Shown: positions 32,655 through 41,649 of the stretch, piece after piece
How positions within the stretch are numbered: position 1 is the first letter of the stretch
Layout of the letters: each line of letters starts with the position of its first letter
Origin: a virus
Strand: one strand, 5' to 3'
DNA: 47,247 nt
IMG/VR virus record: IMGVR_UViG_3300040801_001422
Span: 1 to 47,247 of that record
Notes under the pieces: model-generated
The model's database searches: none
Told to the model about the DNA's origin: nothing
Seen by the model: only the letters and a program-made list of their open reading frames with translations
Translations under genes and position numbers: made by a program

Positions 32655-33452
32655 TTAAGGTGGTGGCGAAATAGTCACCAATGCTGTGAATTCAGTCGGC
32701 GGCGGTAATACCTGAAATATATTATACGACCCACCGAATACTACATTAATCGATGTTACTTCTCCATTTGAGATGACTGCTTCTGCGACTGCTGTTTCGT
32801 CGCCGTTGCTGATAGTTACAGTTGGTGGAGTAACGTACCCCTTTCCTCCGTCAGTAACTGTAATTTGTGTTATTTCGTATCTCTGTACAAAGATATTCGA
32901 GTCCGGCGGAACAGGTAATATAGGTGGAATCGGTATGAAATCTGTTATTTCTGCTGTTGCAGTTCTCTCGGCCGGTGGCGGCTCTATTGTTATCGTAAGG
33001 AGTTGAGTTTCTACGTCGGTGTAAGACCCTGGGCTATTTATAATAATCGAGGTTACTACTCCGTTTTCTACGACCGCTGTTGCTAGTGCTGTTCCGCTAC
33101 TAAAACTAACTGCCGGTGGGTTAAGACTGTCGTATCCGGCTCCACCTTCACTAATTGTCGCGCTGATAACGCCATTGTCGTCTGGCCCGTATTGTTCAAA
33201 CAGTATTGTGCTGACGCCTGCTTGGTCTGGCAACAGTTGGTCTCGTGGTGGAGAAATCGGTTTATCGGGGTAAATCGGAAACTCCGGCAATTCAAACTCA
33301 GGAAAGGAAGGTATCACCGGAATTGGATCGACTGTCACCTGTGGGTCAATAGACTCCCAGTTCGGAATTAATCCATTGGGCATCTCTAAGCCAGCAGGGA
33401 GATTTTGATTTCCTAAATTTCGTATTATTCGTCTAAGTTCTACTAGTGTCAC
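32655..33452 (-). CDS. Baseplate-associated protein with GxGYxxPPxV repeats
   Basis: A 265-residue protein between gp5-like and gp25-like genes. A Pro-rich N-terminal region (about 20-80, PIPVIPSFPEFELPEFPIYP) is followed by two copies of a beta repeat: GGAGYDSLNPPAVSFSSGTA...VVENGVVTSI and GGKGYVTPPTVTISNGDE...VISNGEVTSI. The same GxGYxxxPxV element occurs in the giant protein. Ends in PPP. Position suggests a baseplate or spike component; its stop-start overlap with the gp5-like gene is four bases. Confidence 0.8.
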   Translation of the reverse strand: MTLVELRRIIRNLGNQNLPAGLEMPNGLIPNWESIDPQVTVDPIPVIPSFPEFELPEFPIYPDKPISPPRDQLLPDQAGVSTILFEQYGPDDNGVISATISEGGAGYDSLNPPAVSFSSGTALATAVVENGVVTSIIINSPGSYTDVETQLLTITIEPPPAERTATAEITDFIPIPPILPVPPDSNIFVQRYEITQITVTDGGKGYVTPPTVTISNGDETAVAEAVISNGEVTSINVVFGGSYNIFQVLPPPTEFTALVTISPPP

Positions 33453-35317
33453 TCTGTTAATCTCCGTAGGAACTCGTAGTATTCCGCAGGATCGGTTCCG
33501 CGATTAATATGTGCTGGGCACGGCTCGTATGTCATTAGTCGACTCACTATTGTCTCAATATCTTCGGTTTTTCGTTCCCAGTAATTCGGTATTTTGGCCG
33601 TTCTCGGAGCCGATACAGCATCGACCTGATTGTTTCCTAATTTAATTGTTGCGTCACCGTCGAACTCTAATAGCACGTTTGTTCTGACATACTTGGCAAT
33701 AGGTTCTGCTTCGGTTGCAGTTGATGCCGTGCTGGATAAATCCGGAGTTGCCGCTTCGGGGCCCGCTATGCTGCCCGGGGTTGCGCCGCCCGACTCTCCA
33801 GTGTTTGTGTCACCGGATCCGCCGTCGTCTGTCCATGTGTAGAAATGTGTGTGTCCGACTAGTCCGAGTCCCGGCGCCCTGAAATCTGGAGCATACATGT
33901 TGCCCCCTGATGTGATTGTACCGTTTACCTCGAAATTCCCCGAAGCATCTAGTTGACAATTAGCAGACCTAGTTGTAGTGTGGCCTACTGCTGAAAATAT
34001 GTTGTTGCCGCCAACACCGATTTCCTGGTTACCAGTTACACTTTCTGTCTTGTTGCCGCCTATTGTTATTCCTTCGTTACCCTCTACTACTTCAGTTCGG
34101 TTGCCGTCGACACGTATATCTTCGTTGCCTGCAATAGACTCGATCACATTACCATCGACGCGCTTGTTTTCGTCTAACGCTACATATTCTGTCTTATTTC
34201 CAGCTGCCACTAATACATCTAAGTTGCCGTTTGTAACTGTAATAAAAGCATTATCGTCTACAGTACAATATAAATCATTTAGGGCCTGCATATATATGTT
34301 GCCGCCTACACCGGTACCTTCGTCGACAATCTTATTGTTCTCGTCTGTGTTTTGTGCTGCCTTCATTTTTATATTTTGGCCGGCTTCGATGTTTATGTTG
34401 CCGTCTGCTCTTAAATTAAAATCTTGTTCAGTACGCATCGAGATAGACTTAGCACCGAAGATGTCAACATTGCCCTCTTCATCCATTTGTATCCAGGCCG
34501 TTCCTTTTTTATTAATTGCGTAGATTAGTCCATTAGTTTCGTCTATGCGTATCATTGCTCCGGTGCGAGTTCTGAAACCGATATATTCGTCCTTGCCGTT
34601 AACGTCGCCGTCATCCATTACGAATGTATGGCCGCCTAATCTAGCAGGGCCTTGTACTTCATTATTGTTACGAGGATCAACCGGGCCGGGGGTGCTAAGG
34701 CCCACAACATGCGACGGAGTTTCTCTCATAGCAGAACTCGACGTCAAACCTCTGATCGGGTCTTCGATTAATCCCTGATCACCTATGCCTCGAGTTCTAG
34801 TTTCGTGCCACGGGCGTCTCGGATGTCTCGGGTTTGCAATAGTATCCTTAGTCGAGTCCCATTTATTGTATTCTGCGACCGGCAAAGCTTTCCCGGGGTT
34901 AGTGACATTACCGGCATTCTGTTTATTCTTATCAGACGCAGCAATGCCGGGGACTTCGTGCAGCATGTATTCTTTAAATAATACACCTACCCAAATTGCG
35001 CGGTTAATGTCGCCGCCTGGAAACATAACTAACACTTCGTTGTTTATATCCGGTGGCACTGCCCAGAACCCGTATGCAGTTTGCGTATCTTGCATTGTGT
35101 CTACGATCGATCTAGAGTTTTTTGTTTTTGTTGTGGCACCACCGAATGGTGATAAGTATCCACACACTATCCAGCCGTTTGGGTCATCCTCGGCGCTGTT
35201 AAACTCCGGAATCCACACCCGTATTCTTCCTGCTAGTTTAGCATCGGAAGTATCTTTAACATATCCAATATATGTTCTATCTAGATAACGCTCTCTTACT
35301 TGGTTATTCTTTATCAT
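33449..35317 (-). CDS. gp5: Baseplate hub/spike protein gp5-like, without lysozyme domain
   Basis: A 622-residue protein. The N-terminal OB-fold domain (about 14-115) reads GYVKDTSDAKLAGRIRVWIPEF ... GFWAVPPDINNEVLVMFPGGD ... WVGVLF, as in gp5/VgrG spikes. A beta-rich middle (about 225-320) has MIRIDETNGLIYAINKKG and IxMRTEQDFNLRADGNINIEAG. A repeat needle follows (about 370-435: VDGNVIES, VDGNRTEV, IGGNKTES, VGGN), the triple beta-helix pattern of gp5C. In T4 a lysozyme domain lies between OB fold and needle; here the link (about 115-215) is too short and lacks catalytic motifs. The C-terminal 100 residues after VGHTHFYTW are a Ser/Thr/Ala linker and an extra domain. Confidence 0.88.
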   Translation of the reverse strand: MIKNNQVRERYLDRTYIGYVKDTSDAKLAGRIRVWIPEFNSAEDDPNGWIVCGYLSPFGGATTKTKNSRSIVDTMQDTQTAYGFWAVPPDINNEVLVMFPGGDINRAIWVGVLFKEYMLHEVPGIAASDKNKQNAGNVTNPGKALPVAEYNKWDSTKDTIANPRHPRRPWHETRTRGIGDQGLIEDPIRGLTSSSAMRETPSHVVGLSTPGPVDPRNNNEVQGPARLGGHTFVMDDGDVNGKDEYIGFRTRTGAMIRIDETNGLIYAINKKGTAWIQMDEEGNVDIFGAKSISMRTEQDFNLRADGNINIEAGQNIKMKAAQNTDENNKIVDEGTGVGGNIYMQALNDLYCTVDDNAFITVTNGNLDVLVAAGNKTEYVALDENKRVDGNVIESIAGNEDIRVDGNRTEVVEGNEGITIGGNKTESVTGNQEIGVGGNNIFSAVGHTTTRSANCQLDASGNFEVNGTITSGGNMYAPDFRAPGLGLVGHTHFYTWTDDGGSGDTNTGESGGATPGSIAGPEAATPDLSSTASTATEAEPIAKYVRTNVLLEFDGDATIKLGNNQVDAVSAPRTAKIPNYWERKTEDIETIVSRLMTYEPCPAHINRGTDPAEYYEFLRRLTE

Positions 35318-35322
35318 TAAAA

Positions 35323-37515
35323 TTACTGCCTGATGTTTGGATTATTGTCAAATATTTCCTGGTATACATTTTTCTCCTCGGGCGGAGTAAATATGTCGTC
35401 CTCGGCTCTTGTAAGATTTTTCTGTACTAAATACGTAGTATCTTCTGTTGCAACTGCGCTAGTATACTGTAGTAACGACGGGTCATTTAATACTTCGTTT
35501 AAATCTATTAACGGGTCAATAACAGAATACAATTTCTGCGTAAACAATCCGTTTGTAAATTCGTGGTCTATTCTCTTAACCAAGTATAGCCCGTTTATCA
35601 TAGACGATCTGCTAAGAATAACACCGGTGTCGACTCCAGGCAGGTCGGGTGTTCTCAACGATAACAAGAAGGCAGGCTGACCGACCGCAGCAATTTCTGG
35701 CTCCAGAGATCCTGTTTGCCCGGGTTCGCCGAGCCAGGTCGGGTCGCCCTTTATAGTCATTTCGATGTTTGCAATATCACCCGATATCCCACTAAACGCT
35801 TGCTGGAACAAACTGTTAACCGATGCTCGGCCGGTATCATTGCCAGTCGTAACAGATTTCATCCAGTCGAGCCCGGCAATTGTTCCGAGGTCGGTTTCGA
35901 TGTAGGCCAGCGGATACGATCTGTACGATAGTGACTTTTGTTTTTCGAGATCTGGTGTGAATGTATAATCTGACACATATCGCTGCGGGCCGCGTGTTGT
36001 TGCGGCGGCGCCGTCTGTTCCGTTTTCCTTTCCTTTGTTTGCCTTTCTTTCGGCAGCAATTAACCTGGACTTTGTAGCAATATCTACTAACCGGTTTAGT
36101 TCTAGTTGTTCTTCTTCTGTATACTGTCCGGTTTTAATTGCTTCTCTAAGAGCGGCCTCAGCGTTATACGGCGAGACACCCAAGCGTCGAATCGTAACTG
36201 CTTTATTCTGATCATAGTTTGCAATTTGTCGCCGTAGCTCTGCAACTGTTTCGTATTCGTCGGTAAACTGCTCTCCCTCGGCCTTAGATGAATGTGTCGT
36301 AAAGAACCCGCCCTTCGGTGGCATATTTACATACCATGCATTGTTGAAGGTTAAATCAAGATCTATGATCTGATCATTCTCTCCGGTAAAAATGTATTTG
36401 TAGTGTTTTAAAATTAAATTATCGTTTACATAATTTCTATATCTTTCGTCTGTTCGAGCAAGTGCGTCAGTTGGTACTGCTTGCAACTGTCCTATTTTGT
36501 ATTCCTTTATTCTATATGTAAATTTCCTCTGATAATCCCCTCGAGCGATGTCAAATGAGATTACCTGACTTTCTGTTACTACCCGGTGAAGGCGCTTTAT
36601 TGCATTTGCATTGTTTTCGACATCAGCCGGAGTGTTGGTGTTTCGTGCAAACTCTTGATATTTGGGTGCATTAGATATAACTCGGTTAATAAAATCGACG
36701 ATAGTTATATTTTTCTCAGACTGTACGTTACGCTTGGCGCCTTGGCCAGCCTCTTCAGTTGATACTTGTGTGCCGTCTAATGTGGCCGCTGATACAGAAT
36801 CAAATACTTCTAATTTGCTAATGTCTTCGCCGTCTAGTATTATTTCATACTCGTCTGGTTTTACCTGCAGAAGGTTTGCTTGTGTTTTTGATTGTTCGTT
36901 TAGCTGTCTTGTCAGATCAGCAAATACCTCCTTTAATGTCCCCTTGCCTAATGTAGATGTGGACTTTTTAATCACCCCATACTGATCTTGCTGTGCTGTT
37001 TCTTTGTAATGCACTGCAAGAACGTCATATGTCGATCCACCTGCATACACGGAAGTAGTCATGCTCTTAACCATAATGGGCCACCGCCACACATCATTAG
37101 TCAGCTTGACTGGCTCGCCAGTCCCGGGCGAGTTTGCCAGAAAAGAAAGTTCTATAAAGTACGGAACTTTATAATAGGTGTTTATGTCTAGTTCCAAACT
37201 TGCAGCATAAATTCTGTCGAGCATAGACGCCCCGCTGAATTCTCGCAGGCGCATATTCATCATGCTATAGTTTGCATTTTGAGATTGTTTAGACATAGAC
37301 ACGTAATTTGTTGTTGTAAAGTTTTCTATGAATATCTGACTAGTTACGCCCGACTCTGCAATAATAATGCCATTGCTCGGTGCAAGCTGATCGAACGAGG
37401 TTATATCTACTGTCTCGGGCAGCATATAAAATGTCAGATGATACGTTGTTAAATCGTATGCATCTAGTCGATTAGGAGTTATTCCTCTTTTTAATGGAGA
37501 TATTTTTGTCGCCAT
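35323..37515 (-). CDS. Baseplate hub-region structural protein
   Basis: A 730-residue protein just upstream of the gp5-like spike gene in transcription order, where a hub component (gp27-like role) would be expected. The first 180 residues are beta-rich (YHLTFYMLP, VYAGGSTYDVLAVHYKE). A middle helical part contains IVDFINRVISNAPKYQEFARN. Later come a Lys/Glu-rich segment (about 480-500), and a C-terminal region ending PGVDTGVILSRSSMINGLYLVKRIDHEFTNGLFTQ, which resembles the end of hub proteins of the gp27/gpD class. Family assignment is by context and style, not by a decisive motif. Confidence 0.75.
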   Translation of the reverse strand: MATKISPLKRGITPNRLDAYDLTTYHLTFYMLPETVDITSFDQLAPSNGIIIAESGVTSQIFIENFTTTNYVSMSKQSQNANYSMMNMRLREFSGASMLDRIYAASLELDINTYYKVPYFIELSFLANSPGTGEPVKLTNDVWRWPIMVKSMTTSVYAGGSTYDVLAVHYKETAQQDQYGVIKKSTSTLGKGTLKEVFADLTRQLNEQSKTQANLLQVKPDEYEIILDGEDISKLEVFDSVSAATLDGTQVSTEEAGQGAKRNVQSEKNITIVDFINRVISNAPKYQEFARNTNTPADVENNANAIKRLHRVVTESQVISFDIARGDYQRKFTYRIKEYKIGQLQAVPTDALARTDERYRNYVNDNLILKHYKYIFTGENDQIIDLDLTFNNAWYVNMPPKGGFFTTHSSKAEGEQFTDEYETVAELRRQIANYDQNKAVTIRRLGVSPYNAEAALREAIKTGQYTEEEQLELNRLVDIATKSRLIAAERKANKGKENGTDGAAATTRGPQRYVSDYTFTPDLEKQKSLSYRSYPLAYIETDLGTIAGLDWMKSVTTGNDTGRASVNSLFQQAFSGISGDIANIEMTIKGDPTWLGEPGQTGSLEPEIAAVGQPAFLLSLRTPDLPGVDTGVILSRSSMINGLYLVKRIDHEFTNGLFTQKLYSVIDPLIDLNEVLNDPSLLQYTSAVATEDTTYLVQKNLTRAEDDIFTPPEEKNVYQEIFDNNPNIRQ

Positions 37516-37516
37516 G

Positions 37517-37816
37517 TTATCTTGCTAACCTATCTATCGTTTCTCTGGTAGGTGTAAATATTAATGTTCCTGCTACAAAATCAGTTATCGGATCGATTAT
37601 GTTGTCTGGGTTACGTATAGCAAAAACCCACCAGAGGTTTGGCGTCCCGTACAAATCAAATGCCATTAGATCTGGTCGCTCGTTGTACTTCGGGATAATT
37701 TCAACTAACGGGTCGTCCGGAGTAGCTGGTATTGAAATTGGTACCCAGATATCTAGGTAAAAATCTTTTATCGGGGTTTCTAAATACTTACTCGTATACT
37801 TGCTATTAATTGCCAT
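37517..37816 (-). CDS. gp53: Baseplate wedge protein gp53-like (LysM-type)
   Basis: A 99-residue protein. The phrase ERPDLMAFDLYGTPNLWWVFAIRNPDNIIDP matches the core of gp53, where a 'YG-x-P-x-L/Y-W-V' segment precedes a LysM-like fold, followed here by DFVAGTLIFTPTRETI. T4 gp53 is 196 residues, so this is a short form holding only the core. gp53 clips wedges together around the hub. It is next to the junction protein gene (one-base overlap) and before the hub gene, consistent with T4-like order. Confidence 0.87.
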   Translation of the reverse strand: MAINSKYTSKYLETPIKDFYLDIWVPISIPATPDDPLVEIIPKYNERPDLMAFDLYGTPNLWWVFAIRNPDNIIDPITDFVAGTLIFTPTRETIDRLAR

Positions 37817-38427
37817 TATATATACCCGTCCTGTAATAGAGTTCCATTTCTAAATTTCTGCAGACTAAACGTATCCTTTAATGTGCGTGGGTTGTAGTAA
37901 AGATCCATTGTTAACGCAATATTAAGAAACGTCGGCACGGAGGTGTTTATATTTCCGTCTACTACTGTGACATAATCTACATCCGGTTGCAGTGTGTAGG
38001 TATAGTTCTTAATGATAACCGGAACATCTTTAAACTGCTGGTTACCCATATAATTAAATTTCACAACCGGTGGCGGGGCGCCTGCTAGTGCATCGGTTGT
38101 ACCAAAGTATGACTTAGTTATCGACCTAAAGAAGTGCATCGCAGCAAGAGTGTACTTAGCTTCGTCTAATGTCTGAGAGGTAAAATCAGCAGTAAGTACA
38201 ATTTCACCTACATACGATCTAGCGTATGCATTATACTTATAGTTGCTATGGGTGAATGTATACTCCTCGTATTCCGAATTACCAGATAATTGCATAACTG
38301 GTGTATACGGAAAGACTAGCATATTGCGCTTTCTCAAGGGTTCCATAATTTCGCCGGTGCCGAAAATGCCCGACTGTCTACTAAACGGACGAATACTTGC
38401 TCTATAATCTAATTCTAATTCTGCCAC
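37816..38427 (-). CDS. Tail tube-baseplate junction protein (gp48/gp54-type), tentative
   Basis: A 203-residue beta-rich protein, the first gene of the main late tail transcript. Features: MLVFPYTPVMQLSG, a strand-rich middle (VGEIVLTADFTSQTLDEAKYTLAAMHFFRSITKSYFG), APPPVVKFNY, and YTYTLQPDVDYVTV. This pattern occurs in T4-like phages in a protein between the tube and baseplate genes, often labelled gp48 or gp54 or simply structural. It follows a GATAAATA late promoter by 23 bases. Confidence 0.7.
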   Translation of the reverse strand: MAELELDYRASIRPFSRQSGIFGTGEIMEPLRKRNMLVFPYTPVMQLSGNSEYEEYTFTHSNYKYNAYARSYVGEIVLTADFTSQTLDEAKYTLAAMHFFRSITKSYFGTTDALAGAPPPVVKFNYMGNQQFKDVPVIIKNYTYTLQPDVDYVTVVDGNINTSVPTFLNIALTMDLYYNPRTLKDTFSLQKFRNGTLLQDGYI

Positions 38428-38449
38428 ACACGTTGTCTCCTATTTGCAT

Positions 38450-38457
38450 TATTTATC
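38450..38457 (-). promoter_or_regulatory. Late promoter GATAAATA for the tail block
   Basis: GATAAATA on the minus strand, 23 bases upstream of the junction protein ATG at 38427. It is divergent with sigma-70 promoter P9 in a 140-base intergenic region. Confidence 0.72.
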
Positions 38458-38500
38458 AACTAAATTAACTACATACATAACGACCTGGTAAACTTTTTGG

Positions 38501-38529
38501 TTGACATGTTGTCTAAAAGACGCTATACT
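38501..38529 (+). promoter_or_regulatory. Sigma-70 promoter P9 (TTGACA-17-TATACT)
   Basis: Perfect -35 TTGACA at 38501-38506, -10 TATACT at 38524-38529, 17-base spacer ending AAAAGACGC. It lies upstream of the sigma factor gene and rules out translation starts before about 38536. Confidence 0.85.
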
Positions 38530-38568
38530 GGATGCATAACAATAATAACCACATACAGGGAAAGTAAT

Positions 38569-39408
38569 GTGAGGAAAAAAGTAAATTATCTCAACAACAA
38601 AGATATGTTGATGGAGATTCATAAAAGTAAATTATCTTTCTGCGAGTACTCCGACGAAAAATACGGTTGGTTTGATCACATACTGGACTCTGTTGATGAA
38701 ATCAACGACGAGACTATAGCAGAAGCTAAGAAACGCCGGGCCGCAAGAATTGCTGATTTAGCGTACAGAAAAGCAATGTTTGAGTCGGAGAGCTTGCCTA
38801 GGCCAAAGTTAAGCGAGTTTAAATTTGACCCGGAGACTATCGACGAGTCCGAATTAGTCTTTCGTGTTATAACCTACGAACACATACCTCTTGCGCCTGG
38901 CCGTAAGAAGAATCCCAAGACCGTAGCAGATGACCATATACGATTAAATTTCATACCGTTTAAGCACTACATACTGGAAGGTACAGGCAATGCTAGGCGG
39001 CCAGTAGAGGTATTAAAATCTCACTACTACAAGGGTGAATTTAATCATACCCACGGCTCGATTACCGATAAATTAGCAAGAATGTTCATGCTAATGGTAA
39101 ACAAGTATAGCCAGAGATCGAATTGGCGGGGCTATACATATCTAGACGAAATGAAGGGGCAGGCACTTTTGCAATTGTCGCAAATGGGTTTACAGTTTAA
39201 CGAGGCAAAGAGTGATAACCCGTTCTCGTATTACACTGCATCTGTATCGAACAGTTTTACTAGAGTACTTAATATAGAAAAGAAAAATCAAAATCTGCGG
39301 GACGACTTATTAGTCCAGGCAGGGCAGAGTCCGAGTTACACTCGTCAGCTTGCAATCGAAGAAGAAATTCGAAAGCTACGAGAAGATGCAATATTAGATA
39401 CAGATTAA
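38569..39408 (+). CDS. gp55: Late-transcription sigma factor, gp55-like
   Basis: A 279-residue protein from GTG 38569, chosen because the frame's earlier starts lie within promoter P9 and because AGGGAAAG sits eight bases upstream of the GTG. The N-terminus (RKKVNYLNNKDMLMEIHKSK) and the central part FMLMVNKYSQRSNWRGYTYLDEMKGQALLQL ... NPFSYYTASVSNSFTRVLN match a reduced sigma region 2, as in T4 gp55 and its relatives: 'YLDEM..A.L.L', 'NPF.Y.T....N.F.R.L..EK'. gp55 directs host RNA polymerase to TATAAATA-like late promoters, matching the GATAAATA motifs in this window. T4 gp55 is 185 residues; marine T4-like forms vary. Confidence 0.85.
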   Translation: MRKKVNYLNNKDMLMEIHKSKLSFCEYSDEKYGWFDHILDSVDEINDETIAEAKKRRAARIADLAYRKAMFESESLPRPKLSEFKFDPETIDESELVFRVITYEHIPLAPGRKKNPKTVADDHIRLNFIPFKHYILEGTGNARRPVEVLKSHYYKGEFNHTHGSITDKLARMFMLMVNKYSQRSNWRGYTYLDEMKGQALLQLSQMGLQFNEAKSDNPFSYYTASVSNSFTRVLNIEKKNQNLRDDLLVQAGQSPSYTRQLAIEEEIRKLREDAILDTD

Positions 39409-39410
39409 TA

Positions 39411-39773
39411 ATGACCAATGCAAGGCATACTAGGATCGATATACAAGAATATTTGTACCCTGGCTCTACTATATCCTTGCATTCGCATCGAGAAATGGAA
39501 GGATTAGACGAACTACTCGAGACACTATTTGGTACAGTATATATCTATCCGTCTAAGTTATTCTCCAAAGATGCCGAAGATTTTCTTTTAGTAGACGTAC
39601 TAACGGCCAAATATCCTAAAGATTTTAACATTATAGTGGGGAATTGTAAAAATGCAAGGACACGAATTGTTCAGGTTAAACTAAATCCGCCAGGTAAGAA
39701 TACACTAGATTATGAACTGCTTACTATAGGCTGCACCGGACTGATTAAAGTTACGTTAGGCACAATCAAATAA
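39411..39773 (+). CDS. Hypothetical protein downstream of the sigma factor
   Basis: A 120-residue protein two bases after the sigma gene's stop, without its own ribosome site, so translation is probably coupled. Alpha/beta layout: helix MEGLDELLETLFG, strands VYIYPSKLF and FNIIVGNC, C-terminal beta hairpin (YELLTIGCTGLIKVTLG). T4 late transcription needs the coactivator gp33, but this sequence does not resemble the helical gp33, so I leave it unnamed. Confidence 0.78.
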   Translation: MTNARHTRIDIQEYLYPGSTISLHSHREMEGLDELLETLFGTVYIYPSKLFSKDAEDFLLVDVLTAKYPKDFNIIVGNCKNARTRIVQVKLNPPGKNTLDYELLTIGCTGLIKVTLGTIK

Positions 39774-39795
39774 TAATTACGTTTACTACCAAAGT

Positions 39796-39803
39796 GATAA
39801 ATA
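39796..39803 (+). promoter_or_regulatory. Late promoter GATAAATA before the homing endonuclease
   Basis: GTGATAAATAACTACATACA contains the motif at 39796-39803, 25 bases upstream of ATG 39828. Late-promoter control is also typical of T4 homing endonuclease genes. Confidence 0.72.
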
Positions 39804-39827
39804 ACTACATACACTTCGGAACTAAAC

Positions 39828-40637
39828 ATGTTTATATATAAAATAACAAACCTGTTAAACGGGAAAATATATATCGGGTATGACACTGGTTCCACTTTAG
39901 ATAACAATCGGTGGAATTACCATCTTAGACAATACAAGCTAGATAAGACAAAAGTGTTGTATGCTGCCATGAGAAAATATACACCTGATAAATTTAAATA
40001 CGAAATCATAGATGATGCCGATTGTATTATAGAGTTGTGCCAAAAAGAAATTTATTATATTGCTGCATTTAAATCTAACGATGTTGCTACTGGATATAAC
40101 CGAACAAAGGGCGGAGATGGAGGGGACACATTTAGTTGCCGCAGCAGCAAATCCCAACAAGTAACAAGGGACAAAATAAGCAATAGTAATAAGTTGCGCT
40201 GGGCAAATATCGACCGTGACGAAAGGAAGGAACTGACTAGGCACATGAATCTACGTAAGTGGGCTGATACTACACCGGAAGACAAGAAGAAAAAGACGGC
40301 ACACCTACACACCGATATTATTAATCGAAAAAAATCAGAGGCACTGAAAGAGTTTTATAATAATAACCCAGAGGTAGCAAAGGACAAAGGGATTGCAATT
40401 AAACAGTGGCAAGATGAAAACAAAGACACTGTGGTTAAGCAGAACAAAATAAATTCGGCAAAGGCAGCCGATGTAAACCGAAAAAAGATACGAGTAATAG
40501 ACCCCGAAGGCAACGAAACAGTTTACAACAGTAAGAAAGATTTTATTGCTGAACACGGGCACATTATTGCTCGAATAATAACAAAAACAAAGGCCGGCAA
40601 GAAACACAACGGCTGGCAAGGGTGGGAAATTGAGTAA
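39828..40637 (+). CDS. GIY-YIG homing endonuclease
   Basis: A 269-residue protein. The N-terminus FIYKITNLLNGKIYIGYDTG carries the GIY-YIG core (KIY...YIG), followed by a helix with R (NNRWNYHLRQY) and the catalytic-type E in CQKEIYYIAAFKS (about 75-87). The basic C-terminal half (about 110-269) has DNA-binding repeats typical of free-standing homing endonucleases (KISNSNKLRWANID, KSEALKEFY, and a terminal NUMOD-like IRVIDPEGNETVYNSKKDFI). It sits between the sigma region and gp47, behind its own late promoter, the way Seg-type endonucleases sit between T4 genes. Its end overlaps the gp47 start by eight bases. Confidence 0.9.
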   Translation: MFIYKITNLLNGKIYIGYDTGSTLDNNRWNYHLRQYKLDKTKVLYAAMRKYTPDKFKYEIIDDADCIIELCQKEIYYIAAFKSNDVATGYNRTKGGDGGDTFSCRSSKSQQVTRDKISNSNKLRWANIDRDERKELTRHMNLRKWADTTPEDKKKKTAHLHTDIINRKKSEALKEFYNNNPEVAKDKGIAIKQWQDENKDTVVKQNKINSAKAADVNRKKIRVIDPEGNETVYNSKKDFIAEHGHIIARIITKTKAGKKHNGWQGWEIE

Positions 40638-41646
40638 ACAATTATTTAAAAAGGTAGCTGCATTTACCGACATCCACTTTGGAAACAAGCACAACAGCCG
40701 TCAGCACAACCAAGACTGCGAAGAATTTGTAAAGTGGTTTATAGAAAGATCCAAAGAACGCAAGTGCGATACTTGTATATTCCTTGGTGACTGGCACCAC
40801 CACCGAGCAAGTGTTAATGTTTCCACCCTAAACTATACCATGTCTAACTTACGCTTCCTGTCGGATGCGTTCGAACATGTGTATATCATAACCGGCAACC
40901 ACGATTTGTTTTACCGTGAGAAACGAGAAATACACTCGCTTCCTATGGGAGAGCACTTCCCGAACATCACTATGGTAGATCAACCATTCATAAAAGATGA
41001 TGTTGCTATTGTTCCTTGGTTGGTCGAGGACGAGTGGAAAAAGGTAAAAGACATCAAAACAAAATATATGTTTGGTCACTTTGAGATACCAGGATTCAAA
41101 ATGAATGCTCAAATCGAAATGCCCGATCACGGCACTATTAATAGAGCGCAGTTTAAGCACCAAGACTACGTTTTCAGTGGGCACTTTCATAAGCGCCAGA
41201 ACGACGGACATATACATTACATAGGCAATCCGTTCGGGCATAACTTTGCAGATGCATGGGACTTTACTCGTGGTGCTATGTTCTTAGAGTGGGACGGTGA
41301 TCCAGAGTATGTCGATTACGAGGCTGGTCCTAGATATGTCACTTGTTACCTGTCTGAACTTTTAGAGAACACCGAAGAGTTTTTAAAACCGAAAACATCA
41401 GCACGAGTCACGTTAGATGCCGAGATCACATACGAAGAGGCTAACTTTTTGAAAGAAACGTTTATAGAAAATTATGACATCAGAGACTTAAAGTTAATCT
41501 ACGATCGTGAAGCACAAGAAGAAATCGAATTCGAAGGCGAAATCACCTTCCAGACAGTAGATCAAATTGTAGCCGAGCAACTCGCTAACTTAGACCTTGA
41601 TACCTTTAGTGGTAGCAAATTAATCGAAATATACAACAACTTATAA
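40630..41646 (+). CDS. gp47: Recombination nuclease subunit gp47-like (SbcD/Mre11 family)
   Basis: A 338-residue calcineurin-type phosphoesterase. Metal-binding motifs in order: TDIHFG (D14, H16), LGDWHHH (53-58), TGNHD (88-92), FGHF (148-151) and SGHFHKR (183-189). With gp46 it forms the Mre11/Rad50-type complex that resects DNA ends for recombination-dependent replication and helps degrade host DNA. The start is a TTG (40630) preceded by GGTGGGAAA, lying inside the last codons of the homing endonuclease gene; no ATG is available before the first motif. Its stop is three bases before gp46. Confidence 0.95.
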   Translation: MSKQLFKKVAAFTDIHFGNKHNSRQHNQDCEEFVKWFIERSKERKCDTCIFLGDWHHHRASVNVSTLNYTMSNLRFLSDAFEHVYIITGNHDLFYREKREIHSLPMGEHFPNITMVDQPFIKDDVAIVPWLVEDEWKKVKDIKTKYMFGHFEIPGFKMNAQIEMPDHGTINRAQFKHQDYVFSGHFHKRQNDGHIHYIGNPFGHNFADAWDFTRGAMFLEWDGDPEYVDYEAGPRYVTCYLSELLENTEEFLKPKTSARVTLDAEITYEEANFLKETFIENYDIRDLKLIYDREAQEEIEFEGEITFQTVDQIVAEQLANLDLDTFSGSKLIEIYNNL

Positions 41647-41649
41647 TAT

